Origin: Thermosynechococcaceae cyanobacterium MS004
Lineage (GTDB): Bacteria; Cyanobacteriota; Cyanobacteriia; Thermosynechococcales; Thermosynechococcaceae
Assembly: GCA_022402525.1 (NCBI GenBank)
Contig: JAKRSB010000014.1
Coordinates: forward strand, 1-44,730
Length of the DNA: 44,730 bases
Direction of reading: 5' to 3'
The notes beneath the pieces are model-generated. The model did not search any database and was not told the origin of the DNA. It saw only the letters and a program-made list of their open reading frames with translations. Position 1 is the stretch's first letter; every line of letters begins with the position of its first letter. Positions 33,040-41,295 of the stretch are shown here, in pieces. The translations under genes were made by a program, and so were the position numbers.

Positions 33040-34690
33040 GCCAAACGCCGCACAGGTCAACATCCATCACACCTTGACCGAGGTTATTCAATCCCTGGCC
33101 ACCTCAAGCAGTCAGACTGGAATCCACCTATCTGGGGAAAGGAGGGCTGCGGATCAGTTTTTGAGCTATCCCCAGCTCTATCGTCGGATTCGCGCCGCCA
33201 TGGCGTTTTTTCAGGGCCAGGGCATCAAGGCCGGAATGCGGATCTTGTTTCCGTTTGAAACAACTGAAGAAACCATCCTGTCTTTTTTCGCCTTCGTTGG
33301 CTTGGGCGCACTACCCTTTTCTGTGAAGCCCCACGGGCTGGGTAGCCCTTTAGAAAGCTACCGTCAGTTCTTAATGGAGGTGTCCACACGATATGGGGTT
33401 GACGTTTTACTCGATACTCCTACTGTACAACGCCTAGAGATTCCGATTGCCCGTCTGAGTTTGCCCACCATTTCAGAGGCTTGTTCAGACTGGCCTCCCT
33501 TTGCGGAGGTGAGTGATCAGGATATTGCCTTTATCCAATTTTCCTCTGGCTCTACAAAGTTTCCCAAGGGGATTCCAGTCACCCACGGACTTATCGCGCG
33601 GCAAGTCCAGTTCATTGCCCGTCACGCTGCACCGCAGCTCCAGGATATTTCCTCTAGTTGGCTACCGCTTTACCACGATATGGGGTTGGTTGGCGCGTTC
33701 CTAACGCCCATCGCTCAGCACCAAACCCTCTTTTTGCGGACACCCATGCAGTTTTTGATGGATCCGATGGGTTGGCTTCAGCACCTTTCCACTGCGCGCA
33801 TTACAATCTCCGTGATTCCTGATTTTGCAATCAGCTATTGTCTTAGACGCCTACAGTCTTGCGATCGCAGTGAGTTAGAGGGACTGGACTTGAGTGCTTT
33901 GAGGCTCATCTTTAACGGCAGCGAACCCATTCATGCAGATCATCTGAAGGCATTCGAGCAGTGTTTAGCCCCCTATGGTCTCCAGCCAACGGTTATTAAA
34001 CCTTGCTACGGCATGGCAGAAGCGGTCTTGATGGTAACCTGCACCGACTTAGATCAGCCTAATCACTGCATCACCCTAGCCAACGGATGCCGAGCGGTAT
34101 CCGTCGGGAAACCCTTGCCAGAATACGAAATTCAGCTGCGAACTGAAGGAGGGCAGCTATGCCAAGAAGACGAGCTGGGCGAAATTGAGCTACGAGGTGG
34201 AACCTTAGTCCAGGAATATTTTGAGGATGCACGCCCTTTTTATAATGCGGACGGCTTTTATGCCACAGGGGACTTAGGGATTTTACGCCAAGGACAGCTT
34301 TATGTGGTGGGTCGCGCGGGCGATCGCTTTAAGGTGAATGGTCAGAGCTACTTTGCCAGCGACTTCGAATATGCGGTAGCAGACTTGCCGCCTGCCGCAC
34401 CTGGAAAGGTTGCTGCTTTCCCCAGTGATAATACCAGTGACAATAAAATTGTGCTGCTCATTGAAACTAAGCCGTTCCAGAGCTTAGAGCAGGGTGAAGC
34501 CTATCAGCGCCAGGTTGCGGAGCATATTTTTCAGCAAATTGGGATCAAAATTTTGCCGGAGTGGGTGCAGTTGATTCGTCCCGGCCAGATTCAAAAAACC
34601 AGCAGTGGCAAAATCAAGCGCCGCGCCATTCAGGACGCCTACGAAGCTGGATTGATTCAGTTTGCCTCCCTAGGAAAAAATCCTGGCTGA
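33026..34690 (+). CDS. fatty acyl-AMP ligase (acyl-ACP synthetase)
   Basis: A 554-residue adenylate-forming enzyme with a GGAGGG ribosome site. The P-loop-like motif FIQFSSGSTKFPKGIPVTHG is at 169-188, followed by WLPLYHDMGLVG (212-223), the PDFAISYCLRRL segment typical of fatty acyl-AMP ligases (265-276), CYGMAEAVLMV (327-337), FYATGDLG (411-418) and the C-terminal lysine Lys529 in KTSSGKIKRR. Such enzymes activate a free fatty acid as acyl-AMP and pass it to a carrier protein rather than to coenzyme A. It is the last gene of the operon and overlaps the thioesterase gene. It ends 39 bp from the converging dnaE half-gene. Confidence 0.9.
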   Translation: MLAIEPNAAQVNIHHTLTEVIQSLATSSSQTGIHLSGERRAADQFLSYPQLYRRIRAAMAFFQGQGIKAGMRILFPFETTEETILSFFAFVGLGALPFSVKPHGLGSPLESYRQFLMEVSTRYGVDVLLDTPTVQRLEIPIARLSLPTISEACSDWPPFAEVSDQDIAFIQFSSGSTKFPKGIPVTHGLIARQVQFIARHAAPQLQDISSSWLPLYHDMGLVGAFLTPIAQHQTLFLRTPMQFLMDPMGWLQHLSTARITISVIPDFAISYCLRRLQSCDRSELEGLDLSALRLIFNGSEPIHADHLKAFEQCLAPYGLQPTVIKPCYGMAEAVLMVTCTDLDQPNHCITLANGCRAVSVGKPLPEYEIQLRTEGGQLCQEDELGEIELRGGTLVQEYFEDARPFYNADGFYATGDLGILRQGQLYVVGRAGDRFKVNGQSYFASDFEYAVADLPPAAPGKVAAFPSDNTSDNKIVLLIETKPFQSLEQGEAYQRQVAEHIFQQIGIKILPEWVQLIRPGQIQKTSSGKIKRRAIQDAYEAGLIQFASLGKNPG

Positions 34691-34729
34691 GCGATGCACT
34701 GATCAAATCGTTATGCTGACCTTGAATGC

Positions 34730-36094
34730 TTACCTCAGGGATGCAGCCTGAAGTAAGCTCGACGCGCTGGCCTGAAAGCCTGACTGATGGAGTGCCGCAA
34801 CCGTAGCGCTTTCGTCCTTTACGCGAAACTGAACGCCCAGCCGCACGAGCTGGCTCTGCTGATTACCTTTAATTTTGGCCACCACAGACACCTTGGCCTC
34901 ATGCTTCTCCCCAGTCTGGGACAGTAAAATATCTCGGAGCTGCTGCTGCCGCTGAATATTGCCAGCATCCTGCGCCGGAATTTCGACCATCACAAAGCGC
35001 ACTTCTTCAATGGGTTCGGCATCTTCAATAATGAACTGGGTGCGCTCATCCCGCCGATCCACCTTGCCCCAGATCATCATGCGGCGGTCTGCTTCAATAT
35101 ATTGGCCGATGCGCTCAAAGCTCTTGGGAAACACCACGGCTTCAGTTTTCCCCGTCAAGTCCTCGATTTGCACGATCGCCATGCGATCGCCTTTCTTGGT
35201 CACGATGGGCTTTACTTCTGTAAAAAGCACAATAGCGCTGAGGGTCATGCTATCGGACTGTCTGTCCAGGGCGCTCAGGCTGATGGGTGCCATCAGTCTT
35301 GCGGACTGCTCAACTTCCCGTAGCGGATGATTGGAAATATAAAACCCCAGTAGCTCCTTCTCAAGCCGCAGCTTTTCGGATTCGGGGAAATCTTCCACAG
35401 GGGCTGCTTTAGGGACAGACTCTAGGGCATTTGGAGCGCTTCCTGGAGCACTGCCTGGAGCAGCACTGGCCCCCATTAGGTCAAATAAATTCCCCTGCCC
35501 AATGGCGCGATCGCGAGCGCGGGACTGGGCCCAGTCAAGGATAACCTCTAAATCCTGAATCAGCTGATGGCGATTCGTGCTGAAAGCGTCCATTCCCCCA
35601 CAGTGGATCAGGGCTTCTAAGGCGCGCTTATTGATCAGCTTTGGATCAACGCGATCGCACAGATCGGCTAAGGACTCAAAAGGCCCTTTCTCTGCCCTGG
35701 CGGCCAAAATCCCTTCAATGACCGCCAGCCCCACGTTTCGGACGGCGGACAGACCAAACAAAATGCTGTGCTCTAGGGGGGTAAAGTCAACGCCAGAGCG
35801 ATTAATATCTGGCGGCTCTACCTTAATGCCCATATTGAGGCAGGTGGTGATGTACTTCGGAATTTTATCCTGGTCGCCGCTGTTGGCCGTCAGCAGCGCA
35901 GCCATATACTCCACTGGATAGTTGGCCTTCAGGTAGGCGGTCTGATAGGTAACGTACCCATAGGCGGTGGAGTGCGATTTGTTAAAGCAGTTTGAGGCCA
36001 CCAGCCCAGACTGGATCACAAAGTTATGATCTTGCGCTAAGCCAATGTCGTACACGGGCTGAATTCCCAGCGATCGCCGACGCACAATTTTCAC
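34730..36094 (-). CDS. dnaE: DNA polymerase III alpha subunit, C-terminal half with split intein
   Basis: A 454-residue protein starting at a GTG. Residues 1-35 are the C-terminal part of a split intein (VYDIGLAQDHNFVIQSGLVASN), and Cys36-Phe-Asn is the first extein triplet. Residues 36-454 are the C-terminal DnaE extein, including CFNKSHSTAYGYVTYQTAYL, the FYISNHPLREVE region and an OB-fold nucleic-acid domain. The N-terminal half must be encoded elsewhere with the other intein part, and both join by protein trans-splicing to give the replicative polymerase. This split is known from many cyanobacteria. A short GSAPGSAP repeat lies in the hydrophilic linker near residue 210. Confidence 0.97.
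   Translation of the reverse strand: MKIVRRRSLGIQPVYDIGLAQDHNFVIQSGLVASNCFNKSHSTAYGYVTYQTAYLKANYPVEYMAALLTANSGDQDKIPKYITTCLNMGIKVEPPDINRSGVDFTPLEHSILFGLSAVRNVGLAVIEGILAARAEKGPFESLADLCDRVDPKLINKRALEALIHCGGMDAFSTNRHQLIQDLEVILDWAQSRARDRAIGQGNLFDLMGASAAPGSAPGSAPNALESVPKAAPVEDFPESEKLRLEKELLGFYISNHPLREVEQSARLMAPISLSALDRQSDSMTLSAIVLFTEVKPIVTKKGDRMAIVQIEDLTGKTEAVVFPKSFERIGQYIEADRRMMIWGKVDRRDERTQFIIEDAEPIEEVRFVMVEIPAQDAGNIQRQQQLRDILLSQTGEKHEAKVSVVAKIKGNQQSQLVRLGVQFRVKDESATVAALHQSGFQASASSLLQAASLR
35990..36094 (-). other. DnaE split intein, C-terminal fragment (Int-C)
   Basis: Codons for 35 residues before Cys36. Features of the DnaE intein family are present: the KIVRRRSLG start, VYDIG, the DHNF block with its catalytic histidine region and the terminal Ser-Asn before the +1 cysteine. 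The penultimate residue is Ser rather than His, as is normal in DnaE inteins. No homing endonuclease is present. Confidence 0.95.
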
Positions 36095-36114
36095 GACAGT
36101 CTTCTCTCTATCTC

Positions 36115-36180
36115 TTAGCGTTTGAATCTTTTAGCGGTTGAACTTTTTAGCACTTGGAACCCATTCTCACCTTAGCGTAC
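36115..36180. repeat. 16-bp tandem array between bioF and the dnaE half-gene
   Basis: TTAGCGTTTGAATCTT begins at 36115, variants at 36131 and 36147 at 16-bp steps. The word TTAGCG also starts at 36172, where it is the bioF stop codon plus last codon on the minus strand, so the array looks derived from the bioF 3' end. Confidence 0.75.
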
Positions 36181-37422
36181 CAATGCTGGAGGCAGATGTT
36201 CGGCTGCCGTCTCTGCTGCCGTCTCTGCTGCGGCCTGAGCGATCGCGCTGACTAACTGCTCAATCTGCTCTGCGGTATGGGTTGCCATCACAGACAGACG
36301 GAGGCGGCTGGTGGGGACGGTGGGGGGGCGAATGGCAGGGACATAGAACCCCAGGTCTAGGAGCCGTTGACTCATGGCTAAAGCCGCTGCGGCGCTGGGC
36401 ATGGCGAGGCACAGAATGGGAGATTCTGAGGGCAGCAGGGGAAAATGCACGCGATCTGTCAGCTGAGCTTTGAGCTGGGCAACCCGCTCCCAGAGGTGCT
36501 GACGCCGCTCTGGTTCGGCCTGGACAATGGCGATCGCGGCTAAGGCCGCAGCGGTATCGGCGGGGGAGAGGGCCGTGGTATAAATCCAGGTGGCGGCTCG
36601 GTTTCGCAAAAAGTCAATCAGGGTGGCAGACCCCGCCACGTAACCGCCCATGCTTCCGAGGGCCTTGCTCAAGGTGCCCATCTGCACCAGGGGCTGACCG
36701 CTACAGCCAAAGTATTCGACGCTTCCTGCCCCCGTAGCGCCCAGAACCCCAGTCCCGTGGGCCTCGTCGACTAGCACCATGCTGTTAAACGTCGTGTCGA
36801 GCTGCAAAATTTGAGGGAGTGGGCATAGGTCGCCATCCATACTAAATACGCTGTCGGTCACAATTAGGCAGCGTCGGTAGCCGCTGCGCTGAGTATCCAG
36901 GAGGCGCTCCAGATCGTCTAGATCGCTGTGGTTATAGTCCAGCAGGGCTGCGCCGCTGAGCTTTGCGCCATTTTTGAGGCTGGAATGGTTGTAAACATCT
37001 CCTAAAATCAGATCCTTCGCGCCTACCAAGGCTCCAATGGTGCCTAAATTTGCGGTGTATCCAGAGCTAAACACGATCGCGTCTTCGGTTTGTTTCCACG
37101 CGGCGATCGCGGTTTCTAGGGCTCGATGGATAGGGCGGTGGCCGCTCAGCAAACGAGATCCCGTACTGCCGGTGCCGTATTCCTGAATGGCTGCGATCGC
37201 GGCCTGCTTGAGCTGCTCGTCTCCCGCTAGACCTAAGTAATCATTACTGGCAAAGTTAAGGACGGTCTTGCCCTCCAGCGCCACAACTGGGCCTGGGGCT
37301 GAGGCGATCGCCTTGACCTTGCGATACCAGTGGGCGCGATGTATCGTCTGCATCGACGAATCAATCCAGCCATAGGGGTCTTGCGGTGTTTGGGCAGAAT
37401 CTATCAAGCTAAAATCTTTCAA
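36172..37422 (-). CDS. bioF: 8-amino-7-oxononanoate synthase (AONS family)
   Basis: A 416-residue PLP enzyme of the alpha-oxoamine synthase family. In biotin synthesis it condenses pimeloyl-CoA or pimeloyl-ACP with alanine. The PLP lysine is Lys253 in [17 protein letters not shown]; other family features are [12 protein letters not shown] (55-66), [13 protein letters not shown] (83-95) and [12 protein letters not shown] (217-228). Related synthases (serine palmitoyl or glycine-ketobutyrate type) cannot be wholly excluded, but length and motifs fit BioF best. The C-terminus carries a short ETAAETAAE repeat from a 12-bp DNA duplication. It is upstream of the dnaE half-gene on the same strand, 77 bp away, with no functional link known. 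Confidence 0.9.
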   Translation of the reverse strand: MKDFSLIDSAQTPQDPYGWIDSSMQTIHRAHWYRKVKAIASAPGPVVALEGKTVLNFASNDYLGLAGDEQLKQAAIAAIQEYGTGSTGSRLLSGHRPIHRALETAIAAWKQTEDAIVFSSGYTANLGTIGALVGAKDLILGDVYNHSSLKNGAKLSGAALLDYNHSDLDDLERLLDTQRSGYRRCLIVTDSVFSMDGDLCPLPQILQLDTTFNSMVLVDEAHGTGVLGATGAGSVEYFGCSGQPLVQMGTLSKALGSMGGYVAGSATLIDFLRNRAATWIYTTALSPADTAAALAAIAIVQAEPERRQHLWERVAQLKAQLTDRVHFPLLPSESPILCLAMPSAAAALAMSQRLLDLGFYVPAIRPPTVPTSRLRLSVMATHTAEQIEQLVSAIAQAAAETAAETAAEHLPPALVR

Positions 37423-37440
37423 ATTTCAAAAGACTCCAGT

Positions 37441-37515
37441 CCTAGTTTCAGATTTCTTCGTTTCAGATTTCCTAGTTTCAGATGTCCTGGCTTCAGATTT
37501 CCTAATTCCAGATTA
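37441..37515. repeat. 15-bp tandem array, 5 units, upstream of bioF
   Basis: CCTAGTTTCAGATTT begins at 37441, with variants at 37456, 37471, 37486 and 37501, all 15 bp apart. A second, 12-13-bp array with GAGACTG at 37534, 37546 and 37559 follows, up to the end of thyX. Confidence 0.9.
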
Positions 37516-37582
37516 CAAGTCTCAAGAAACAGAGAGACTGGCCGCGAGACTGAAACACGAGACTGAAAGAAGTTTCTAATCT

Positions 37583-38305
37583 TTAGGGGGCTAGGGTTCC
37601 CTTACGCCAGCGTGTTTTCTCATACCATGCCGCCACTTCCGGCATCCAGAGCTTGAATTTTTCAAACATCAACTCCGTCATCACGCGGGTTTCAGGCTGC
37701 ACGTCAAACTTACCCCGAATGTCTAACAGGTGCATGATGGCGCGCGCATTCCCCGACATCACCCAGTGCTGTCGCACATCAAAGGGAATCAACCCTCGCG
37801 CATGTTCTTCGGCCAGCCCCTGATGAATCCGCTCGGCATAGCGCTTACAGCCCTCCAGACACCAGGCCAGATCTTCCTGGCGCTGCTCGGCTGTGTACTC
37901 GTACTTTTTTCCCTGGCGATCGCTATAAGCCCCCACAGGCCGCAGGTAAAAAACATCTTCAAGGTCTTGTTTCCCGTCAACAACCTCCAAAATTCTAGCC
38001 CCAGTGTACCGAAAGCTCTGAACATCGAATGAGACGTTCCGATGCGTCCGAATCTGCTGCATCACGCTGTGGGGAAAGTAGCCAAAGTTGAGCACCATCT
38101 GCGGATGCTCAAAGGGGCCGTAATGCCCTCGATTCCCCTGGAGTAGATACTTAACAATTAGATCTCCAGCCTTGGCCTCCTCCGGAAACTGATCTTGCTC
38201 GTCATAGACAAATCCCTCTGCGTAGTCCTGATGCATCCCCGCGTAGATAACCCGCTGTGGATGGGATGTTTGGGAAATGACCTCAACCTTAAAGCGTGGA
38301 TCCAT
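37583..38305 (-). CDS. thyX: flavin-dependent thymidylate synthase
   Basis: A 240-residue ThyX, which makes dTMP from dUMP with FAD and methylene-tetrahydrofolate. The signature RHRxxSxxxxSxR appears as RTHRNVSFDVQSFR, with Thr inserted before His, and is followed by substrate-binding residues in the GNRGHYGPFEHPQ and NARAIMHLLDIR regions. I chose the ATG at 38303-38305 (MDPRFKVEVISQT), which begins the family's conserved core. A longer frame opening at a TTG at 38407 has a GGGAG upstream but adds 34 residues that overlap a 12-bp repeat, so I do not prefer it. The gene is monocistronic between bioF and petD. Confidence 0.92.
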   Translation of the reverse strand: MDPRFKVEVISQTSHPQRVIYAGMHQDYAEGFVYDEQDQFPEEAKAGDLIVKYLLQGNRGHYGPFEHPQMVLNFGYFPHSVMQQIRTHRNVSFDVQSFRYTGARILEVVDGKQDLEDVFYLRPVGAYSDRQGKKYEYTAEQRQEDLAWCLEGCKRYAERIHQGLAEEHARGLIPFDVRQHWVMSGNARAIMHLLDIRGKFDVQPETRVMTELMFEKFKLWMPEVAAWYEKTRWRKGTLAP

Positions 38306-38441
38306 AGGTTCAATAATAGATTCAAAAATAAGTTCAATAGCGGCTGACTGAATGGCTAAAACTTCTGTCGGCTTTGACAGAATAACCCATTCTTCTGCTT
38401 CAGCCAAAACTCTCCCAGCCGATCCTCTCCTGAACTACAAA

Positions 38442-38472
38442 AAACCGGAAGAACCAACGGTTCCTCCGGTTT
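38442..38472 (-). terminator. Rho-independent terminator of petBD
   Basis: A 14-bp stem (38442-38455 with 38459-38472, one G-T pair), a 3-base loop and a T6 run on the minus strand. It lies 36 bp beyond the petD stop and before thyX, which is therefore transcribed separately. Confidence 0.9.
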
Positions 38473-38507
38473 CAATTCAGAGATAGATGAGCTTAAAACA
38501 AGCAAAT

Positions 38508-38993
38508 CTAGAACAGACCCAGCGTCAAAGACTTGTCGATGGGAAGGGTTGCACCAATACCGAGCCATAGCGTCACCAAAGTACCAAACAAAAAGACGCT
38601 GGTTGCAACGGGACGACGGAACGGATTTTGGAACTTATTCACGCTCTCTAGGAATGGAATGAGCATCAAACCCAAAGGAATCGCCGTCTGGAGCGCAATT
38701 CCCAACAGCTTATTGGGAACAACACGCAGAATTTGAAACGCAGGGTATAGATACCACTCAGGAAGAATTTCGAGGGGCGTTGCAAAGGGATTTGCGGGTT
38801 CTCCCACCGTGGCGGGGTCAAGGACTGCTAAGCCTACACAGAGTGAAATCGATCCCATGATAACCACAGGAAACATATACAGAAGATCATTCGGCCATGC
38901 AGGTTCGCCGTAGTAGTTATGCCCCATGCCTCGCTTGAGCTTGGCTCTCAGTGCTGGATCGCTTAGATCCGGCTTAATTAAGATTTTTGCCAT
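38508..38993 (-). CDS. petD: cytochrome b6f complex subunit IV
   Basis: A 161-residue thylakoid membrane protein. With cytochrome b6 it forms the quinol-oxidising core of the b6f complex. Three transmembrane helices are seen, near 37-57, 93-115 and 128-148. The conserved PEWY motif of the quinol-oxidation site is in [16 protein letters not shown] (residues 75-90). The ATG follows GGAGAAG. It lies 224 bp downstream of petB on the same strand; in most cyanobacteria the pair is co-transcribed. The spacing here is larger than usual and includes a 15-bp array next to petB. Confidence 0.98.
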   Translation of the reverse strand: MAKILIKPDLSDPALRAKLKRGMGHNYYGEPAWPNDLLYMFPVVIMGSISLCVGLAVLDPATVGEPANPFATPLEILPEWYLYPAFQILRVVPNKLLGIALQTAIPLGLMLIPFLESVNKFQNPFRRPVATSVFLFGTLVTLWLGIGATLPIDKSLTLGLF

Positions 38994-39174
38994 TGTTAAA
39001 TCTCTTCTCCTTTAATCAACATCAGCAGATGCGTGAAACCCAAAGGCAGGATTTTCAGAATTCTGACGGACTTTTGCTTTCTTGGACTAAACGTTAGCCA
39101 TTGAATGAAAAGCCGCTAAAAAACTTAATTAACTTACCGCTTGAGCTTATTGTCTGAACTCATTTCCTGAACTT

Positions 39175-39234
39175 AGAGCGGCCCAGACCAGAGCAGTCCA
39201 GATTAGAGCAGTCCAGATTAGAGCGGCCCAGAAA
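39175..39234. repeat. 15-bp tandem array at the 3' end of petB
   Basis: Four units with exact 15-bp spacing start at 39175, 39190, 39205 and 39220. The second and third are identical (AGAGCAGTCCAGATT); the outer two share AGAGCGGCCCAGA. The petB stop (39218-39220) and the last codons (Ser-Gly-Pro-Leu) lie in the third and fourth units, so the spacer looks like tandem copies of the gene end. Confidence 0.92.
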
Positions 39235-39865
39235 TCCCTTGCTTACGAATCATCAGGAAGTGGAGCAGCATGAAAACCGCAATCAACCAGGGCAATACAA
39301 AGGTGTGAAGGCTGTAGAATCGAGTCAAGGTAGACTGCCCGACGCTTTGGCCACCGCGAAGTAGCTCAACCATGAGCCCACCCACAACTGGAATGGCTTC
39401 TGGTACACCCGACACAATTTTGACCGCCCAGTATCCAACCTGATCCCAAGGCAAAGAGTAGCCTGTCACGCCGAAAGAAACCGTAATGACGGCCAGCACA
39501 ACGCCAGTAACCCAGGTCAATTCTCGTGGCTTTTTGAAGCCTCCGGTCATATAGACGCGGAAGACGTGCAGAATCATCATCAAGACCATCATGCTGGCAG
39601 ACCAGCGGTGTATTGAGCGGATCAACCAGCCAAAGTTGACTTCCGACATTAGATACTGGATGGAGGTGAAGGCTTCTGCCACCGTGGGCTTGTAGTAAAA
39701 CGTCATTGCAAAGCCAGTGGCAAACTGGACAATAAAGCAAACGAGCGTGATACCGCCCAAACAATAAAAGATATTGACGTGGGGTGGAACGTACTTGCTG
39801 GTGACGTCTTCGGCGAGCGCCGTTACTTCTAGGCGCTCATCAAACCAGTCGTACACTTTGCTCAT
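39218..39865 (-). CDS. petB: cytochrome b6
   Basis: A 215-residue thylakoid membrane protein and the haem-carrying core of the b6f complex. The b-haem ligands His86, His100, His187 and His202 are all present, and Cys35 (NIFYCLGG) for the covalent haem c_n. Four transmembrane helices are visible. The sequence and length are those of standard cyanobacterial PetB. The gene is divergent from the ctpA-like gene with a 164-bp spacer and upstream of petD. No clear ribosome site precedes the ATG. Confidence 0.99.
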   Translation of the reverse strand: MSKVYDWFDERLEVTALAEDVTSKYVPPHVNIFYCLGGITLVCFIVQFATGFAMTFYYKPTVAEAFTSIQYLMSEVNFGWLIRSIHRWSASMMVLMMILHVFRVYMTGGFKKPRELTWVTGVVLAVITVSFGVTGYSLPWDQVGYWAVKIVSGVPEAIPVVGGLMVELLRGGQSVGQSTLTRFYSLHTFVLPWLIAVFMLLHFLMIRKQGISGPL

Positions 39866-40029
39866 AAAACAAATGATTCCCGAAAACTTATCACTTTCAC
39901 CCTCGAATGTAACACAGTCTTCATGTCCATTTCAGGGTTCCTGGAAAGGGATTTTTCCTTGTCAGGGCTAGGTTCTCTATTTTGGGCGGGGGCGTTGGGC
40001 GATCGCGACAAATCGCTACAATGACAATT

Positions 40030-41295
40030 ATGAGAAAGCCAACTATGGGAAAGCATGTTGTTCGATGGATTTGTTGGATTGGCCTCCCTATTTTTCTATG
40101 GCTGAGCCTCACGACGGGGGCGCTGGCGCTGACGGGGGAGCAACAGCTTTTTAATGAGGCCTGGCGGGTGGTCAACCAAGCCTATGTGGACGGCACCTTT
40201 AACCACCAAAACTGGTGGAATTTGAGAGAGAAGGCTCTTAAACAGCCTTTGAGCGATCGCGAGGCTACCTATGAGGCCATCCGAAAGATGCTGGCTAGCC
40301 TCGAAGATCCATTTACCAGGCTGCTGCCTCCTGCCCAGTACCGGAGTCTCCGCACCACCACGGCGGGAGAGCTGACGGGGGTAGGGCTTCAGATTACGGT
40401 GAATACGGACACCAAAAACTTAGAGGTGATTGCGCCCATTGAGGGCTCTCCTGCTGCGATCGCGGGGCTTCAGGCCCACGACCAAATTTTGCAAATTGAC
40501 GATGCCCTATCTGCCAACTTAACCCTGGATGAAGCGGCGGAAAAAATGCGGGGTCAGCTAGGCTCCACCGTCACCCTCAAGGTGCAGAAGTTTAGGGATG
40601 GGGCGCTCAGCTCTGCTGAGACCATTCCGATTCGGCGCGGCCGCATTGAAATTAATCCGGTGCGGTTTGAGACGCGCAAGCTGCCGGATGGTACGTCTAT
40701 TGGCTATATTCGCTTGAGTCAGTTCAACGCCAACGCCACTAAGGATATGACAGAAGCTATCCAGCGCCTAGAGCAGCAGCGGGTCAAGGGATACATTCTA
40801 GATTTACGGAATAATCCTGGCGGACTGCTTCAGTCGGGCATTGATATTGCTGACCTGTGGCTCGACCCTGCGACCGTGGTGTACACCGTTGATCGCCATG
40901 GGCTGCTGGGCAGCTTTTCGGCGGTCAATCCGGCTTTGACCCATGCCCCCCTCGTGGTGCTGGTCAATCGCGGCACTGCCAGCGCCAGCGAAATCTTGGC
41001 GGGGGCGCTTCAGGACACGGGACGGGCCACCCTCGTGGGCGAAAAAACCTTTGGCAAGGGTGAAATTCAGTCGCTCTTTGACCTCTCGGACGGTGCCGGG
41101 TTGGCGGTGACGATCGCCACCTACGAAACCCCCAGCCACCGAAACATTAATAAAGTCGGGATTGCCCCCGACCTTGCCGTAGCGCAAGATCTGATGGTTC
41201 TGGATGCGATCGCTAGCCCACAGGACTTACAGTATCAGGCCGCCCTCGACCAGCTCGCTCAACATCAGGTGGTTGCGGGTGCCTCGTCCCTCTAG
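40030..41295 (+). CDS. ctpA: carboxyl-terminal processing protease
   Basis: A 421-residue S41-family protease, the type that trims the C-terminal extension of the photosystem II D1 protein in the lumen. A signal peptide or anchor lies at about 11-34 (ICWIGLPIFLWLSLTTGALA). A PDZ domain at about 110-200 holds GVGLQITV and SPAAIAGLQAHDQILQID. The catalytic Ser is in VNRGTASASEILAG and the Lys, 25 residues later, in EKTFGKGEI. ILDLRNNPGGLL is the usual strand before the active site. Several ATGs are close together (40021, 40030, 40045); I chose the middle one. The overlap with the HD gene downstream suggests coupled translation. Confidence 0.92.
   Translation: MRKPTMGKHVVRWICWIGLPIFLWLSLTTGALALTGEQQLFNEAWRVVNQAYVDGTFNHQNWWNLREKALKQPLSDREATYEAIRKMLASLEDPFTRLLPPAQYRSLRTTTAGELTGVGLQITVNTDTKNLEVIAPIEGSPAAIAGLQAHDQILQIDDALSANLTLDEAAEKMRGQLGSTVTLKVQKFRDGALSSAETIPIRRGRIEINPVRFETRKLPDGTSIGYIRLSQFNANATKDMTEAIQRLEQQRVKGYILDLRNNPGGLLQSGIDIADLWLDPATVVYTVDRHGLLGSFSAVNPALTHAPLVVLVNRGTASASEILAGALQDTGRATLVGEKTFGKGEIQSLFDLSDGAGLAVTIATYETPSHRNINKVGIAPDLAVAQDLMVLDAIASPQDLQYQAALDQLAQHQVVAGASSL

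Noticed and set aside
37583-38407. Longer 274-residue version of ThyX starting at TTG
   Set aside because: The extra residues precede the family core and include a TTCAATA-type repeat; the GGGAG upstream is probably chance. It remains possible.
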